DNA of 64,000 nucleotides, from contig OZ252103.1 of NCBI GenBank assembly GCA_965248395.1, forward strand, positions 744,001 through 808,000, written 5' to 3'. How positions within the stretch are numbered: position 1 is the stretch's first letter; every line of letters begins with the position of its first letter. This DNA is from JAAXHH01 sp965248395. GTDB lineage: Bacteria > JAAXHH01. Positions 33,556 through 42,162 of this stretch are shown one piece after another. The notes under the pieces were generated by a model, which was not told the DNA's origin, did no database searches, and saw nothing but the letters and a program-made list of their open reading frames with translations. A program made the translations under genes and the position numbers.

Positions 33556-35610
33556 ATGTTCGATTCATTTCGACATATCGCCCGTCTACTTTGGCACGCA
33601 TTGGCGAAGCTCGAATTCGATGACTTTATACCCCACCGACTTAAACGACTCTCACGGCGTTTTATCGGCATCGGATTCGGCGTGGCGGCCCTGGTTCATT
33701 TCGTCGTGGTCGTAACGGTTTATTTCTACAGGATTTCAGAATCTCCTCCTGAAGACGAGATCGAACTGATGGCCTATCCGTCTCAACAAATGGAAGTCAT
33801 CTTTCCGAATGCCCTGATCACGGCCGAGAGCGGCGGAGGGGGAGAGATGGAAAGTGGCGGGGAACCTGGGGGGCCGGGAGACGGTTCTATGGGCGAGGGC
33901 GGTACGGTACCCGAAGACATGGACCTCCCCTCGCCAGTGGAGGACAGCGCACTGTCGGAGGATAACGAGATCGCGTCTTTCGAGCAACCCCCTCCGGTGG
34001 AAGACAGTGCGCTATCAGAGGCTGATGAGATAGCTACATTCGACCTTCCTGAGCCGATGGACGACATCGCGTTATCGCAGGCCCATGAGGTGACGACGTT
34101 TGATGTTCCGGAGCCGATGGATGAAATCGTGATATCGGAGGCTCACGAGGTGACGACGTTTGACGTACCGGAGCCGATGGATGAAATCGTGATATCGGAG
34201 GCTCACGAGGTGACGACGTTTGACGTACCGGAGCCGATGGATGAAATCGTGATATCGGAGGCTCACGAGGTGACGACGTTTGACGTACCGGAGCCGATGG
34301 ACGACATCGTGATCTCGGCGGCCCACGAGGTAACGACATTTGATGTTCCGGAGCCGATGGACGACATCGTGATCTCGGCGGCCCACGAGGTGACGACGTT
34401 TGATGTTCCGGAGCCGATGGAGGACAGTGCGATCTCGGCGGCCCACGAGGTGACGACATTTGACATTCCCGAGCCAATGGAGGACAGTGCGATATCGGCG
34501 GCCCACGAGGTGACGACGTTTGACGTACCGGAGCCGATGGAAGACAGTGCGATATCGGCGGCCCACGAGGTGACGACATTTGACATTCCGGAGCCGATGG
34601 ACGACAGTGCGATCTCGGCGGCTCATGAGGTGACGACGTTCGATCTACCGTCGCCGGTGGAGGACGGTGAGATATCGGGAACACACGCGATCACGACGTT
34701 TGATGTTCCGTCGCCGGTGGAGGACGGTGAGTTATCGGGGTCACATGCGATCACGACGTTTGATGTTCCGTCGCCGGTGGAGGACGGTGAGTTATCGGGG
34801 TCACATGCGATCACGACGTTTGATCTACCGTCGCCGATGGAGGACGGTGAGATATCGGGGTCACATGCGATCACGACGTTTGATGTTCCGTCGCCGGTGG
34901 AGGACGGTGAGTTATCGGGGTCACATGCGATCACTTCGGCAGAACCAGCGCGAGCAGGAGAAGGACAGGCAAGAGGCGCGGGGGGCGATTCAATCGGTGA
35001 GGCTGGATCTGAAGGCGACGGTGTAGGCAGTGTGGACGGTGTGAGATCGGGATCGGCTGGAAGCACGTCTGGAGAGTCCACCGGAAGAGGAGATGGGCTG
35101 GGAAAGGGCACGGGGGCCGGGTTAACCGGTGAGGTTGGCTCTGGAGGCGACGGTGTGGGCGGTGCGGGCGGTGTGAGATCGGGGTCGGCTGGAAGCACAT
35201 CTGGAGAGTCCACGGGAAGAGGAGATGGGCTGGCAAGAGGCGCGCGGGGCGATTCCATCAGTGAGGCTGCCTCTGAAGGCGAAGTTGAGAGCGGTATCGG
35301 TGACGGATACTCAGACGCTTTGCGTTACGATACACCACCGATTCCGCGACGTGTCGACATAAGTTTATCCAGAAACGAGATACCCAGGGAGCTGCAGCAT
35401 ATCAAAGCCAGCATCGTGAAGTTCGAGTTGCTGATAAGTGATATTGGCGCGGTCATTTCCGCGAAAATAGTCGAGTCAACAGGCCACGCTGAGATCGACG
35501 CACTGCTTCTCGATAAGATATTCGCTTCCTGGTTTCATCCAGCCACACTGAGAGGCGAGTCGGTAAAAGCATGGATCGTCGTGGGCTATGGCTACCGGGT
35601 AGGTAGGTAA
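33556..35610 (+). CDS. TonB-like energy transducer with 17 acidic 20-residue repeats
   Basis: A 684-residue protein from the ATG at 33556 (frame open to 33433). Order: a cytoplasmic basic start (about 1-38), one TM helix (GIGFGVAALVHFVVVVTVYF, about 39-58), a short Gly-rich stretch, 17 tandem acidic repeats of exactly 20 residues (about 123-462, consensus DVPEPMDDxxISxAHEVTTF), a Gly/Ser-rich repeated linker (about 470-575), and a TonB C-terminal domain (VKFELLISDIGAVISAKIVES, TGHAEIDALLLDKIFASWFHP). Topology matches TonB, which pulls on outer-membrane receptors using the proton motive force, but the normal Pro/Lys-rich spacer is replaced by an acidic repeat array. No exbB or exbD is nearby. 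TonB function is inferred. Confidence 0.78.
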   Translation: MFDSFRHIARLLWHALAKLEFDDFIPHRLKRLSRRFIGIGFGVAALVHFVVVVTVYFYRISESPPEDEIELMAYPSQQMEVIFPNALITAESGGGGEMESGGEPGGPGDGSMGEGGTVPEDMDLPSPVEDSALSEDNEIASFEQPPPVEDSALSEADEIATFDLPEPMDDIALSQAHEVTTFDVPEPMDEIVISEAHEVTTFDVPEPMDEIVISEAHEVTTFDVPEPMDEIVISEAHEVTTFDVPEPMDDIVISAAHEVTTFDVPEPMDDIVISAAHEVTTFDVPEPMEDSAISAAHEVTTFDIPEPMEDSAISAAHEVTTFDVPEPMEDSAISAAHEVTTFDIPEPMDDSAISAAHEVTTFDLPSPVEDGEISGTHAITTFDVPSPVEDGELSGSHAITTFDVPSPVEDGELSGSHAITTFDLPSPMEDGEISGSHAITTFDVPSPVEDGELSGSHAITSAEPARAGEGQARGAGGDSIGEAGSEGDGVGSVDGVRSGSAGSTSGESTGRGDGLGKGTGAGLTGEVGSGGDGVGGAGGVRSGSAGSTSGESTGRGDGLARGARGDSISEAASEGEVESGIGDGYSDALRYDTPPIPRRVDISLSRNEIPRELQHIKASIVKFELLISDIGAVISAKIVESTGHAEIDALLLDKIFASWFHPATLRGESVKAWIVVGYGYRVGR
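33922..34941 (+). repeat. 17 x 60-bp in-frame tandem repeat
   Basis: The period is exactly 60 bp with no spacers or indels, coding 20-residue units. Units 1-2 are divergent, units 3-12 form an 'EPM' subfamily (PEPMDD/PEPMED ... AHEVTTF) and units 13-17 an 'SPV' subfamily (PSPVEDGE ... SHAITTF). Some neighbouring copies are identical at the DNA level (for example the lines beginning 34141 and 34201), so copy number has changed recently by slippage or recombination. Confidence 0.95.
34966..35282 (+). repeat. Degenerate ~132-bp Gly/Ser-coding repeat
   Basis: A second repeat class inside the same gene. The segment coding DGVRSGSAGSTSGESTGRGDGL recurs near-identically as GGVRSGSAGSTSGESTGRGDGL 132 bases later (starts about 35041 and 35173), flanked by a RGAGGDSIGEAGSEGD / RGARGDSISEAASEGE pair. 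It forms a flexible linker between the acidic repeats and the TonB-C domain. Confidence 0.8.
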
Positions 35611-35802
35611 ATCGCCTTTATGTCTGTATTCTACGGTTTTCGTAGTGCTCCTGATGTACCCGCTCGTGCTGAACGCGCTTGACACGAGTGACGGCATAAG
35701 TCATAATACCCTGGATTTTTGCGATTGATCTATACGAGATTCATTTTCATGGTGCTGATCACCATCCTCAGAATGATTATCCCTCCTCAGTTTAGCTATT
35801 TT

Positions 35803-38307
35803 ATGACTGGAAAACGCCTGATCCTGGTAGGATTCCTGGCAATGGCAGTTTTGTGCGTTCCGACGCAGGCTCTATCCGTTCCGCCGAACTCATTAACGCC
35901 CAGCCTGTCTCCCCTCGAAGAGGGCAAGAGCCTCTACGAACAGGATCGATACACCGAAGCCCTGCCCTTCCTGCTACAGGCGGTGCAACAGAACGGGAAA
36001 TCGGCCCGTGCGCACTACTGGCTCGGCATGACCCTCTTCGCCCTGACCAGGGACGAAGAGGCGCTCAAGGCGTTCGAGCAGGTGGTGCGGAGGGACAGGT
36101 TCTGGGCGCCGGGCCACATGGGCGTGGGACTCGTGTACTTGCGCATGCCCCATCGCAGACTCGATGCCCGGCAGGCGATGCGCGAGGCAATGAGGCTGGA
36201 TCCGGGAAACGCGGAGTACCAGTACACCATGGGAATGACTTACATGGATCAGGGCGATACGGACTGGCTCATCGGCAGTGACCAGGACGGCCGGGATTAT
36301 TTCCAAAGAGCCGTGGAGCTGGATCCACAACATCCTGACGCTTTTTACCAGCTTGGCCGCTGTTACGAGGAATTGAAACTGGCGGATCACGGAAAGCGCA
36401 TCCGAGACCGGTACGACGATTACATCAAGGCGTTGACTGCCTATCTGGAACAGTACCTGGTCAATTCGGAACACCCCGAAGCGCTCCAGCGGTTTGCAGG
36501 CATCTGTCACCGGTTTGAATATTATGAAAGGGGCGCTGAACAGCTCAGGAAACTGGCGGAAGAGATGGTGGGCATCCCGCCCGATCTGATCCAGACCTTG
36601 TTGACGCAGTTCGCAGCGCTGTCCATGAGTACGAAGAAACAGTACGACTTGCTCCAGCGATCGCTGGAGACCTACATCGAGGGGCTGGACGTCGAGGAGC
36701 AGGCGGTTTACAGGGACCTGGTCCACGTGGCTCCTTCCGATATGCTCAAGGCATGGCAATTGGCGGAAGGTGAGGAGCGTGAGGTACTCTGGCGAAACTT
36801 CTGGAACGCACGGGACTCGAATCCCGCCACGATCGAAAACGAACGCATGGTTGAGCATTACAAGCGGGTGATGTACGCCAGGATCCACTTTTCCCACGCG
36901 CAGTTCCCCTACGACCGGCGCGGAGAGGTCTACGTACGCTACGGCGAGCCCGACGACCGGCGGAGATTCCTCTACCGTCCAGGTGAAGATCCAAGAGATT
37001 CGTATCCGCCCACCGGCAAACCGGCGGTGGATGCGATACGCGAACAGAACTGGCAGTTCGGGTACCGGTTGAAAGTAGACCGGGGGCAGGTGGCCATAAA
37101 CCTGGATCAAGACGCGAAACAGCGCGTGGGCTTCGGCGAAGAATCCCTTCTGACGGCGAGCAGTCTAAGCGCGGACAACGTAGGAATTGAAAAACAAGAC
37201 GACCAGGTCCTTTACGAAACCGGCGTCATACAACGGCGGGGAATTGGATCATCGTACAGGGCAGAGAGCTGGGTCTACGTGTCGCACAAGATGGAACTGT
37301 TTTTTGTCGACCAGACGGGAGGGGGCCGGTTCGACTATCCCCTGCGGACGCTTGCGATCGACGAGAGTTCCTCGAGCAGCGCGGCCTTCGACGGGATGCG
37401 CAGGGAGGAAGTGTTCCACCCGGAGAAACTGGCCGAAGAGTTGATCGAGCGCAGTCCCGAAGTATACAAACACGACTTCGGCGGCGAACCCCTGGACTAT
37501 GCCTTCGATGTAGTTACTTTTCGAGGCAACGGTATAAGGACGGAGATGGAACTAACCTACAGCATTCCTGTATGGCAGTTCGGGGACGTGAGCGACGGAA
37601 ACGGGACGGAAACCTTTCTGAACCACCAGGTCACGCTGCGCGACGCGTTATCCACCCCGGCCTTCAACCAGAGGTTCCGCTTCGGCCCAATCGAGCGGCC
37701 GGAGCGCAGGTTGAGCGCTGAGCAGTCCCGGGTATCCACTTACACGCTCGCCATCGACGTACAGGCGCCTCCGGGCCGGTTCACGGCGGCGGTGCATATG
37801 CGGGACAGTGCCTCCCAGCGAACCGGTGTATACAGGAAACCGGTCGACATCCGCGATTACCGGGGAAACGCCCTGATGATCAGCGATCTCAAGCTGTCCA
37901 CGGGCATCACGCCGACCGACCGGACCGGGCCCTTCGTGCGCAAGGGCCTGAACATCGTGCCCCATCCCCTTCGCGCTTTCAGGCGCGGCCAGTTGGTGTA
38001 CGTGTACTACGAGGTATACAACCTGAGCCTCGACGATTCGAGCAGGACCTCCTTCGAGACGTATTACGAGATCGTACCCGAGGGCATGCCCGCCCTGAGC
38101 AACCGATCAGCCCGTCAATCGAAGGACATGCAGACAGTCCTGCTGACCTTCGAAGGCGACGGTTTGGAGACAGAGGAAGCGGAATACACGGGGCTGGACA
38201 CCACCAACCTGACTCCGGGCGTGTATGCGCTCACGGTGACGGTGAATGACCGGCATTCAGGCACAAGCGTGTCCGAAACATCCAGCTTCATAGTCGTGGA
38301 AGAGTAG
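35803..38307 (+). CDS. GWxTD-type protein with N-terminal TPRs (copy 1)
   Basis: An 834-residue exported protein. A signal peptide (to about 24, ending PTQALS) is followed by TPR helices (about 45-230: SLYEQDRYTEALPFLLQAVQ, ALKAFEQVVRRD, YFQRAVELDPQHPDAFYQLGRCYEE). Then comes the GWxTD region, where the naming motif is replaced by FPYDRRGEVYVRYGEPDD after WRNFWNARDSNPATIENERMVEHY. A C-terminal beta-rich part ends in KLSTGITP and VYYEVYNLS motifs. The function of GWxTD proteins is not established; they are secreted proteins of Acidobacteria, Bacteroidota and relatives. Two paralogues lie at 47817 and 50385. The frame is open to 35719; the ATG at 35803 is chosen because a signal peptide starts there. 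Confidence 0.8.
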   Translation: MTGKRLILVGFLAMAVLCVPTQALSVPPNSLTPSLSPLEEGKSLYEQDRYTEALPFLLQAVQQNGKSARAHYWLGMTLFALTRDEEALKAFEQVVRRDRFWAPGHMGVGLVYLRMPHRRLDARQAMREAMRLDPGNAEYQYTMGMTYMDQGDTDWLIGSDQDGRDYFQRAVELDPQHPDAFYQLGRCYEELKLADHGKRIRDRYDDYIKALTAYLEQYLVNSEHPEALQRFAGICHRFEYYERGAEQLRKLAEEMVGIPPDLIQTLLTQFAALSMSTKKQYDLLQRSLETYIEGLDVEEQAVYRDLVHVAPSDMLKAWQLAEGEEREVLWRNFWNARDSNPATIENERMVEHYKRVMYARIHFSHAQFPYDRRGEVYVRYGEPDDRRRFLYRPGEDPRDSYPPTGKPAVDAIREQNWQFGYRLKVDRGQVAINLDQDAKQRVGFGEESLLTASSLSADNVGIEKQDDQVLYETGVIQRRGIGSSYRAESWVYVSHKMELFFVDQTGGGRFDYPLRTLAIDESSSSSAAFDGMRREEVFHPEKLAEELIERSPEVYKHDFGGEPLDYAFDVVTFRGNGIRTEMELTYSIPVWQFGDVSDGNGTETFLNHQVTLRDALSTPAFNQRFRFGPIERPERRLSAEQSRVSTYTLAIDVQAPPGRFTAAVHMRDSASQRTGVYRKPVDIRDYRGNALMISDLKLSTGITPTDRTGPFVRKGLNIVPHPLRAFRRGQLVYVYYEVYNLSLDDSSRTSFETYYEIVPEGMPALSNRSARQSKDMQTVLLTFEGDGLETEEAEYTGLDTTNLTPGVYALTVTVNDRHSGTSVSETSSFIVVEE

Positions 38308-38331
38308 GCAGCCTCAAAAACTCGATGGGAC

Positions 38332-38373
38332 GAACCGATCCTGGATCGTCCTGAACCGATCCTGAATCGTCCT
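38332..38373. repeat. Two 21-bp direct repeats
   Basis: GAACCGATCCTGGATCGTCCT is followed directly by a copy with one change (GG to GA). It lies just after the GWxTD gene. Each unit contains GATCC-TG-GATC-like dyads, but there is no T-run, so it is not a standard terminator. Confidence 0.6.
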
Positions 38374-38450
38374 ATCCCATGCCCAGGCAGACGATTCGAG
38401 CGCCGCGGCATCTCCCCAGTATTTCATACAGAGTCCTTATCGGATGTATC

Positions 38451-39398
38451 TCATATTCGGGTACGGACTTCATCGAACCTTCCCGTCTCAGGCAGTCCGG
38501 CCTCGGTGCAGTTCACGCTTGCGACCCGATTTGCCAGACGGGTGGCCCTGACAGGGTCTCGCGAGACCAGATATTCGGTGACGAAGCCGGCGGCAAAGGC
38601 GTCTCCGCAGCCGGTGGTGTCCACCACGTCCCGAACCGGCTCCGACGGAATGACGAAGGATTTAACGTCACTGTCCTCGCGATAAACGGTGACGGAACCA
38701 AGGTGGCCTCGGGTGATGATGCATACCGAGGGACCAAGCGCGGTAATCGATCGTCCGAAGGATATGAAATCCCCTTCCGCCTCCAGAAGTTTACTCGATG
38801 TTGCGGCCACTTCATTACCCTCGACAGCCAGTAGACGAGCCTCCACTTCGTTCATCTGAACGACATCGAACATTTCGATCCATAGCCGCCAGTCATTCGG
38901 AGCGCGCCTTCGCCGGTAGCCGTCCGCTTCGATGCCGAGACAGAGGTTATGCACGTCCAGGTACAGTAGCCCGGAGGCCCGCCCCCGTATCGCACTCATC
39001 GTCTCCAGGCCGATATCGTCGCCGACGATGAAGTTAACCAGCAGGGCGTCGAGGTCCAGGTACGGTTCGACCTGTTCCAGGGGAATGGGGTCGATATGGT
39101 TGGTCAGGCGCTCGACTTTTTCCATTGCCGCGTCGTAGCGGATGTGGTTTCGGCTGGTTCCTTCCGGGGACAGGGCGATCCCTGCGGTATCCACGCCGGG
39201 GCGGGACGCCAGGATGCCCCGCATATCGTCGTAGCAATCGGCGCCGATGCGGCTAACGGGATACAGTAAGGTCCCTACGTCGACCAGGTCCGCCAGCACG
39301 GTGGTGTTGTAGAGGATTCCTCCGAGATCGTGGAGTTCCCGGCCGTCGGCCATCTCGATCGTGTCGTGATTGATGATGCCGATGATGCCGATGCGCAT
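38451..39398 (-). CDS. PfkB-family carbohydrate kinase
   Basis: A 315-residue ribokinase-fold sugar kinase. The C-terminal signature DVVDTTGCGDAFAAGF (DTTGCGDAFAAGF at 260-272) carries the catalytic Asp and anion hole. The N-terminal GG motif (LGGILYNTTVLADLV) lies near 25-39. The N-terminus reads GIINHDTI rather than the usual nucleoside-kinase start. The last gene of a leftward operon, it follows the WaaF-like gene by 16 bases, so a sugar for LPS or surface glycan is plausible. It is not a clear HldE/RfaE match. Confidence 0.86.
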   Translation of the reverse strand: MRIGIIGIINHDTIEMADGRELHDLGGILYNTTVLADLVDVGTLLYPVSRIGADCYDDMRGILASRPGVDTAGIALSPEGTSRNHIRYDAAMEKVERLTNHIDPIPLEQVEPYLDLDALLVNFIVGDDIGLETMSAIRGRASGLLYLDVHNLCLGIEADGYRRRRAPNDWRLWIEMFDVVQMNEVEARLLAVEGNEVAATSSKLLEAEGDFISFGRSITALGPSVCIITRGHLGSVTVYREDSDVKSFVIPSEPVRDVVDTTGCGDAFAAGFVTEYLVSRDPVRATRLANRVASVNCTEAGLPETGRFDEVRTRI

Positions 39399-39414
39399 GG
39401 GGGGATACCCGGAT

Positions 39415-40452
39415 CTAATTGTTCACAGGGGATTCCGATTCGCCGAGGCGGACGGACACGGTATTCAGCACCTGTTCCACGGTGATGCTCCGCATGCAGT
39501 CATGGGTACCGATGGGGCATCGGTCGCCGCCGTGGGAACTGCACGGCCGGCAGGCCAAAGCCCGTTCGACGACCCGATGGCCTACTCCATGGGGCGTGAA
39601 ACCGAATGCGGGGACCGTCGGGCCGAAGATCGCGATAACCGGTGTTCCCATGGCGGCGGCGACGTGGCCCATGCCGGTGTCGTTCGATACGAATGCGGTG
39701 CAGTGCGCGGCAAGCGCCGCAGATTGCAAAAGGGACAGACGCCCGGCGGCGTTCAAGGGATCGGTACCGGACGCCTGGGCGATATCGCTGCAGAGAGGCC
39801 GGTCTTCCTCACCTCCGAAGAGCACGACGCGGTAGCCATACTCGTAGGCTATCCGCCGGATCAAGGCGGCGAATCGCTCGGGTGGCCACCGTTTGGTGGC
39901 CCAAACCGACCCGGCGCCGATACCGAGAATCCTGTCCGTGGCTTGAATGCCGGATTCCCGCATCAGCAGATCACCGGCCTCCCGGTCCGCGTCATCCGGA
40001 TAAAGGGCGGGGCGGAAACCGGCCGTGTCCACCGACCACGGAGCAAGCAGGAAGAGATTTCGTTCGACTTCATGGGCGGCAGGAAAGGGTACACGATCGG
40101 TCATCAGCCGTCTACCGGCGCTTCGATCAAAACCCACACGGATGGGGACGCCCGCCAGGTATCCCAGTAACGCGCTCCGGAACGACCGGTGCGGAATCAG
40201 CGCCGCATCGTAGGAAGCTTCCCGCAGCCGTCTGGCGAGGCGTAGCAGTTCCACAGGTCCTTTTTGCCGTCCTTTTTTGTCGTATAGGACGATGTCGTCT
40301 ACATTGCGATTGTTACGCAGCAGATCCGCCGTCTCGGGCCGTACGACGGCCCCGATACGACCGGCGCCCAGCCGCGTCCTGGCCGCTTGGAACAACGGGG
40401 TCGACAGCACGACGTCACCCACGAAGGCGGTTTGTATGATAAGCACTTTCAA
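39415..40452 (-). CDS. GT9 glycosyltransferase, heptosyltransferase II (WaaF)-like
   Basis: A 345-residue GT-B enzyme that would add a heptose-type sugar from an ADP-sugar to LPS core on the inner membrane. The start KVLIIQTAFVGDVVLSTPLF has the GD catalytic Asp. The second domain has GAGSVWATKRWPPERFAALI and FVSNDTGMGHVAAAMGTPVIAIFGPT. A Cys cluster (CRPCSS, RCPIG, DCM) near the end is characteristic of WaaF. It is followed by a PfkB kinase and preceded by a lipoprotein and an LpxL-like acyltransferase on the same strand, consistent with LPS synthesis. Confidence 0.9.
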   Translation of the reverse strand: MKVLIIQTAFVGDVVLSTPLFQAARTRLGAGRIGAVVRPETADLLRNNRNVDDIVLYDKKGRQKGPVELLRLARRLREASYDAALIPHRSFRSALLGYLAGVPIRVGFDRSAGRRLMTDRVPFPAAHEVERNLFLLAPWSVDTAGFRPALYPDDADREAGDLLMRESGIQATDRILGIGAGSVWATKRWPPERFAALIRRIAYEYGYRVVLFGGEEDRPLCSDIAQASGTDPLNAAGRLSLLQSAALAAHCTAFVSNDTGMGHVAAAMGTPVIAIFGPTVPAFGFTPHGVGHRVVERALACRPCSSHGGDRCPIGTHDCMRSITVEQVLNTVSVRLGESESPVNN

Positions 40453-40500
40453 AATGCAGTGGTTCCTGATCCGGACTCGGGTCTCGCGTCGTCCGCGAGT

Positions 40501-41166
40501 TTACTTCCGTAGTGAATTCAAGAGGTCCTGAAACTCGCCTTCGGCGGCTAAAACCGTATTTTCCGGTCCTGTGAGCTTGAGGAACACGTTGCCTTCCGGC
40601 GCCTCGACAATGGCGCCGAGCATCTTGTACCCCGGTTTTTTTTCGGCGCCCGACTGGAACATGGGCCCCATGGAAGCAAGGTACGTGCCCGCCAGGGACA
40701 CGGTGGTCACGGGTAAGCCGTTGATGGAGGATTGCCGCTGGGCCGGCGTTGGCGGTCCCCCGGATTCCGTCTCGAACTGATCCCGCCATCTCTGCAGGTT
40801 CAGCTCAACACTGCCTCCCTGTCCCTGTCCGAAGAAGAACACGGCGCATTCACCGGGTTCTTCTTCGCCCTCGGCTTTCGGAACCAGGTAGGTCGCCACG
40901 CGCATCATCCGCGGCGGCTGTACCTGCCAGCGTGCGGGCACGGTCCAACCAACCCCCGCGGCTTCGCCTGTCGTCATTTCGCCCGACGTTTCTGCCGCGG
41001 CCTGGGAATCCAGCACTTCCGGCATGGCGGGGATCGCAGTCGGCGCGGGGGGCTCTGCCGCCGGCTCTGGCGATGGTGGAACGGACTGCTCCCCTCCGTT
41101 GCCGCAGGCCGTGACGAAAACGAACAGTAAACCGGTGCAAACCGGGATGAGATGATGGCGTGGCAT
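40501..41166 (-). CDS. Uncharacterised lipoprotein with Pro/Ala-rich linker
   Basis: A 221-residue lipoprotein: signal and lipobox (VFVTAC, Cys near residue 20), then a Pro/Glu/Ala-rich linker to about residue 60. A globular domain with alternating beta strands follows (WTVPARWQVQPPRMMRVATYLV, AVFFFGQGQGGSVELNLQRW, LPVTTVSLAGTYL, YKMLGAIVEAPEGNVFLKLTGP). I do not recognise a named family with certainty. The ATG at 41166 is chosen over the longer open frame because AGGAG lies ten bases upstream and the signal peptide begins there. It sits between envelope genes, 14 bases after the LpxL-like gene. Confidence 0.75.
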   Translation of the reverse strand: MPRHHLIPVCTGLLFVFVTACGNGGEQSVPPSPEPAAEPPAPTAIPAMPEVLDSQAAAETSGEMTTGEAAGVGWTVPARWQVQPPRMMRVATYLVPKAEGEEEPGECAVFFFGQGQGGSVELNLQRWRDQFETESGGPPTPAQRQSSINGLPVTTVSLAGTYLASMGPMFQSGAEKKPGYKMLGAIVEAPEGNVFLKLTGPENTVLAAEGEFQDLLNSLRK

Positions 41167-41180
41167 GTAATGTATCTCCT

Positions 41181-42086
41181 TTAAAAAACGGGATTTGAAA
41201 CGGAAGGTGCACGGGTCTTCCATCGCCTGTGCACCCAGAACCAGTGTTCGGGATAGTCCAGTATGTAACGGGCCAGTACGTTGGTGTATGCCTGGGTAAT
41301 CCGAGCAATATCGGCCGATTCATCACCTGACGGAACGGCATCGATAGGGGATTCGAACCGGACCTGGTGGTGTTCCGGACCGGATCGGATGATGAAACAG
41401 GGTACGATGGGGGCTCCTGTGCGCAAGGCGAAAAGCGCCGGTCCCTGGTAGGTCGAGGCCGGCAATCCCAGGAAATCGACGAAAACCCCGCCCGCACCGG
41501 CGTCCTGGTCGGCAAGCAAACCCACACACTCGTTGCGCCGCAACGCCCTCAGGATCGCGGGCGGCGCCGAATCCATGTTTGTCACGTCCATCCCCAGTCG
41601 TTCACGGCATGCCAGAATCAAGCGGTTGACGGCCGGATTGTGCAGATCTTTCGCGACGACGGTAACCGGATGTCCCAGGCTGGCGACCGTAGCGCCGAGC
41701 AGTTCCCAGTAACCGAAATGGCCGGTAATCAAAACAACCCCTCGGCCCTTTCGACGCGCTTGCACGATGAACTCTTCACCGAAGACCGTCAACCGGTCCC
41801 GTACGTCCGAAGTACCCCTTGCCAGCAAACGGGCGTGCTCCACGGCCGTACGGCCAAGTTGACGGTATACGGACCGGGCCATCCCCCGCAGCGTGTCGGC
41901 TTCCCCGGGATCATCGAATACGCGGGCCAGGTGTCCCATGACCAGTTCTTTTCTTATTCCAATCACATCAAATGCCAGGTCGCCCAGCCTTTCACCCACC
42001 CAGGATGCCGCGGAAGGAGACAACCGACGCGTCAGCGACATCAGCAAGCGAAGTCCCGCGTATTCAAACAGGTGCGACAGTTTCAT
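41181..42086 (-). CDS. LpxL/HtrB-type lysophospholipid/lipid A acyltransferase
   Basis: A 301-residue inner-membrane acyltransferase that transfers an acyl chain to lipid A or a related lipid. The catalytic HX4E motif is present: GHFGYWELLG (H123, E128). GLLADQDAGAGGVFVDFLG near 200 and APIVPCFIIRSG near 230 match the LpxL family, as does the late YPEHWFWVHRRWK. The length is normal. Its place in an operon with a WaaF-like transferase supports LPS synthesis. Which acyl position it serves cannot be read. Confidence 0.9.
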   Translation of the reverse strand: MKLSHLFEYAGLRLLMSLTRRLSPSAASWVGERLGDLAFDVIGIRKELVMGHLARVFDDPGEADTLRGMARSVYRQLGRTAVEHARLLARGTSDVRDRLTVFGEEFIVQARRKGRGVVLITGHFGYWELLGATVASLGHPVTVVAKDLHNPAVNRLILACRERLGMDVTNMDSAPPAILRALRRNECVGLLADQDAGAGGVFVDFLGLPASTYQGPALFALRTGAPIVPCFIIRSGPEHHQVRFESPIDAVPSGDESADIARITQAYTNVLARYILDYPEHWFWVHRRWKTRAPSVSNPVF

Positions 42087-42162
42087 GCGAACCGGGTTCT
42101 CATTCCCGCGGTTTCGTTACGACACGATCCGGGGCGGTGTAGGAATCGATAGACAAAAGCAG

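Noticed and set aside
33922..34941. Regular 60-bp repeats as a CRISPR array
   Set aside because: The repeats are contiguous without spacers, keep the reading frame and code for a coherent protein segment.
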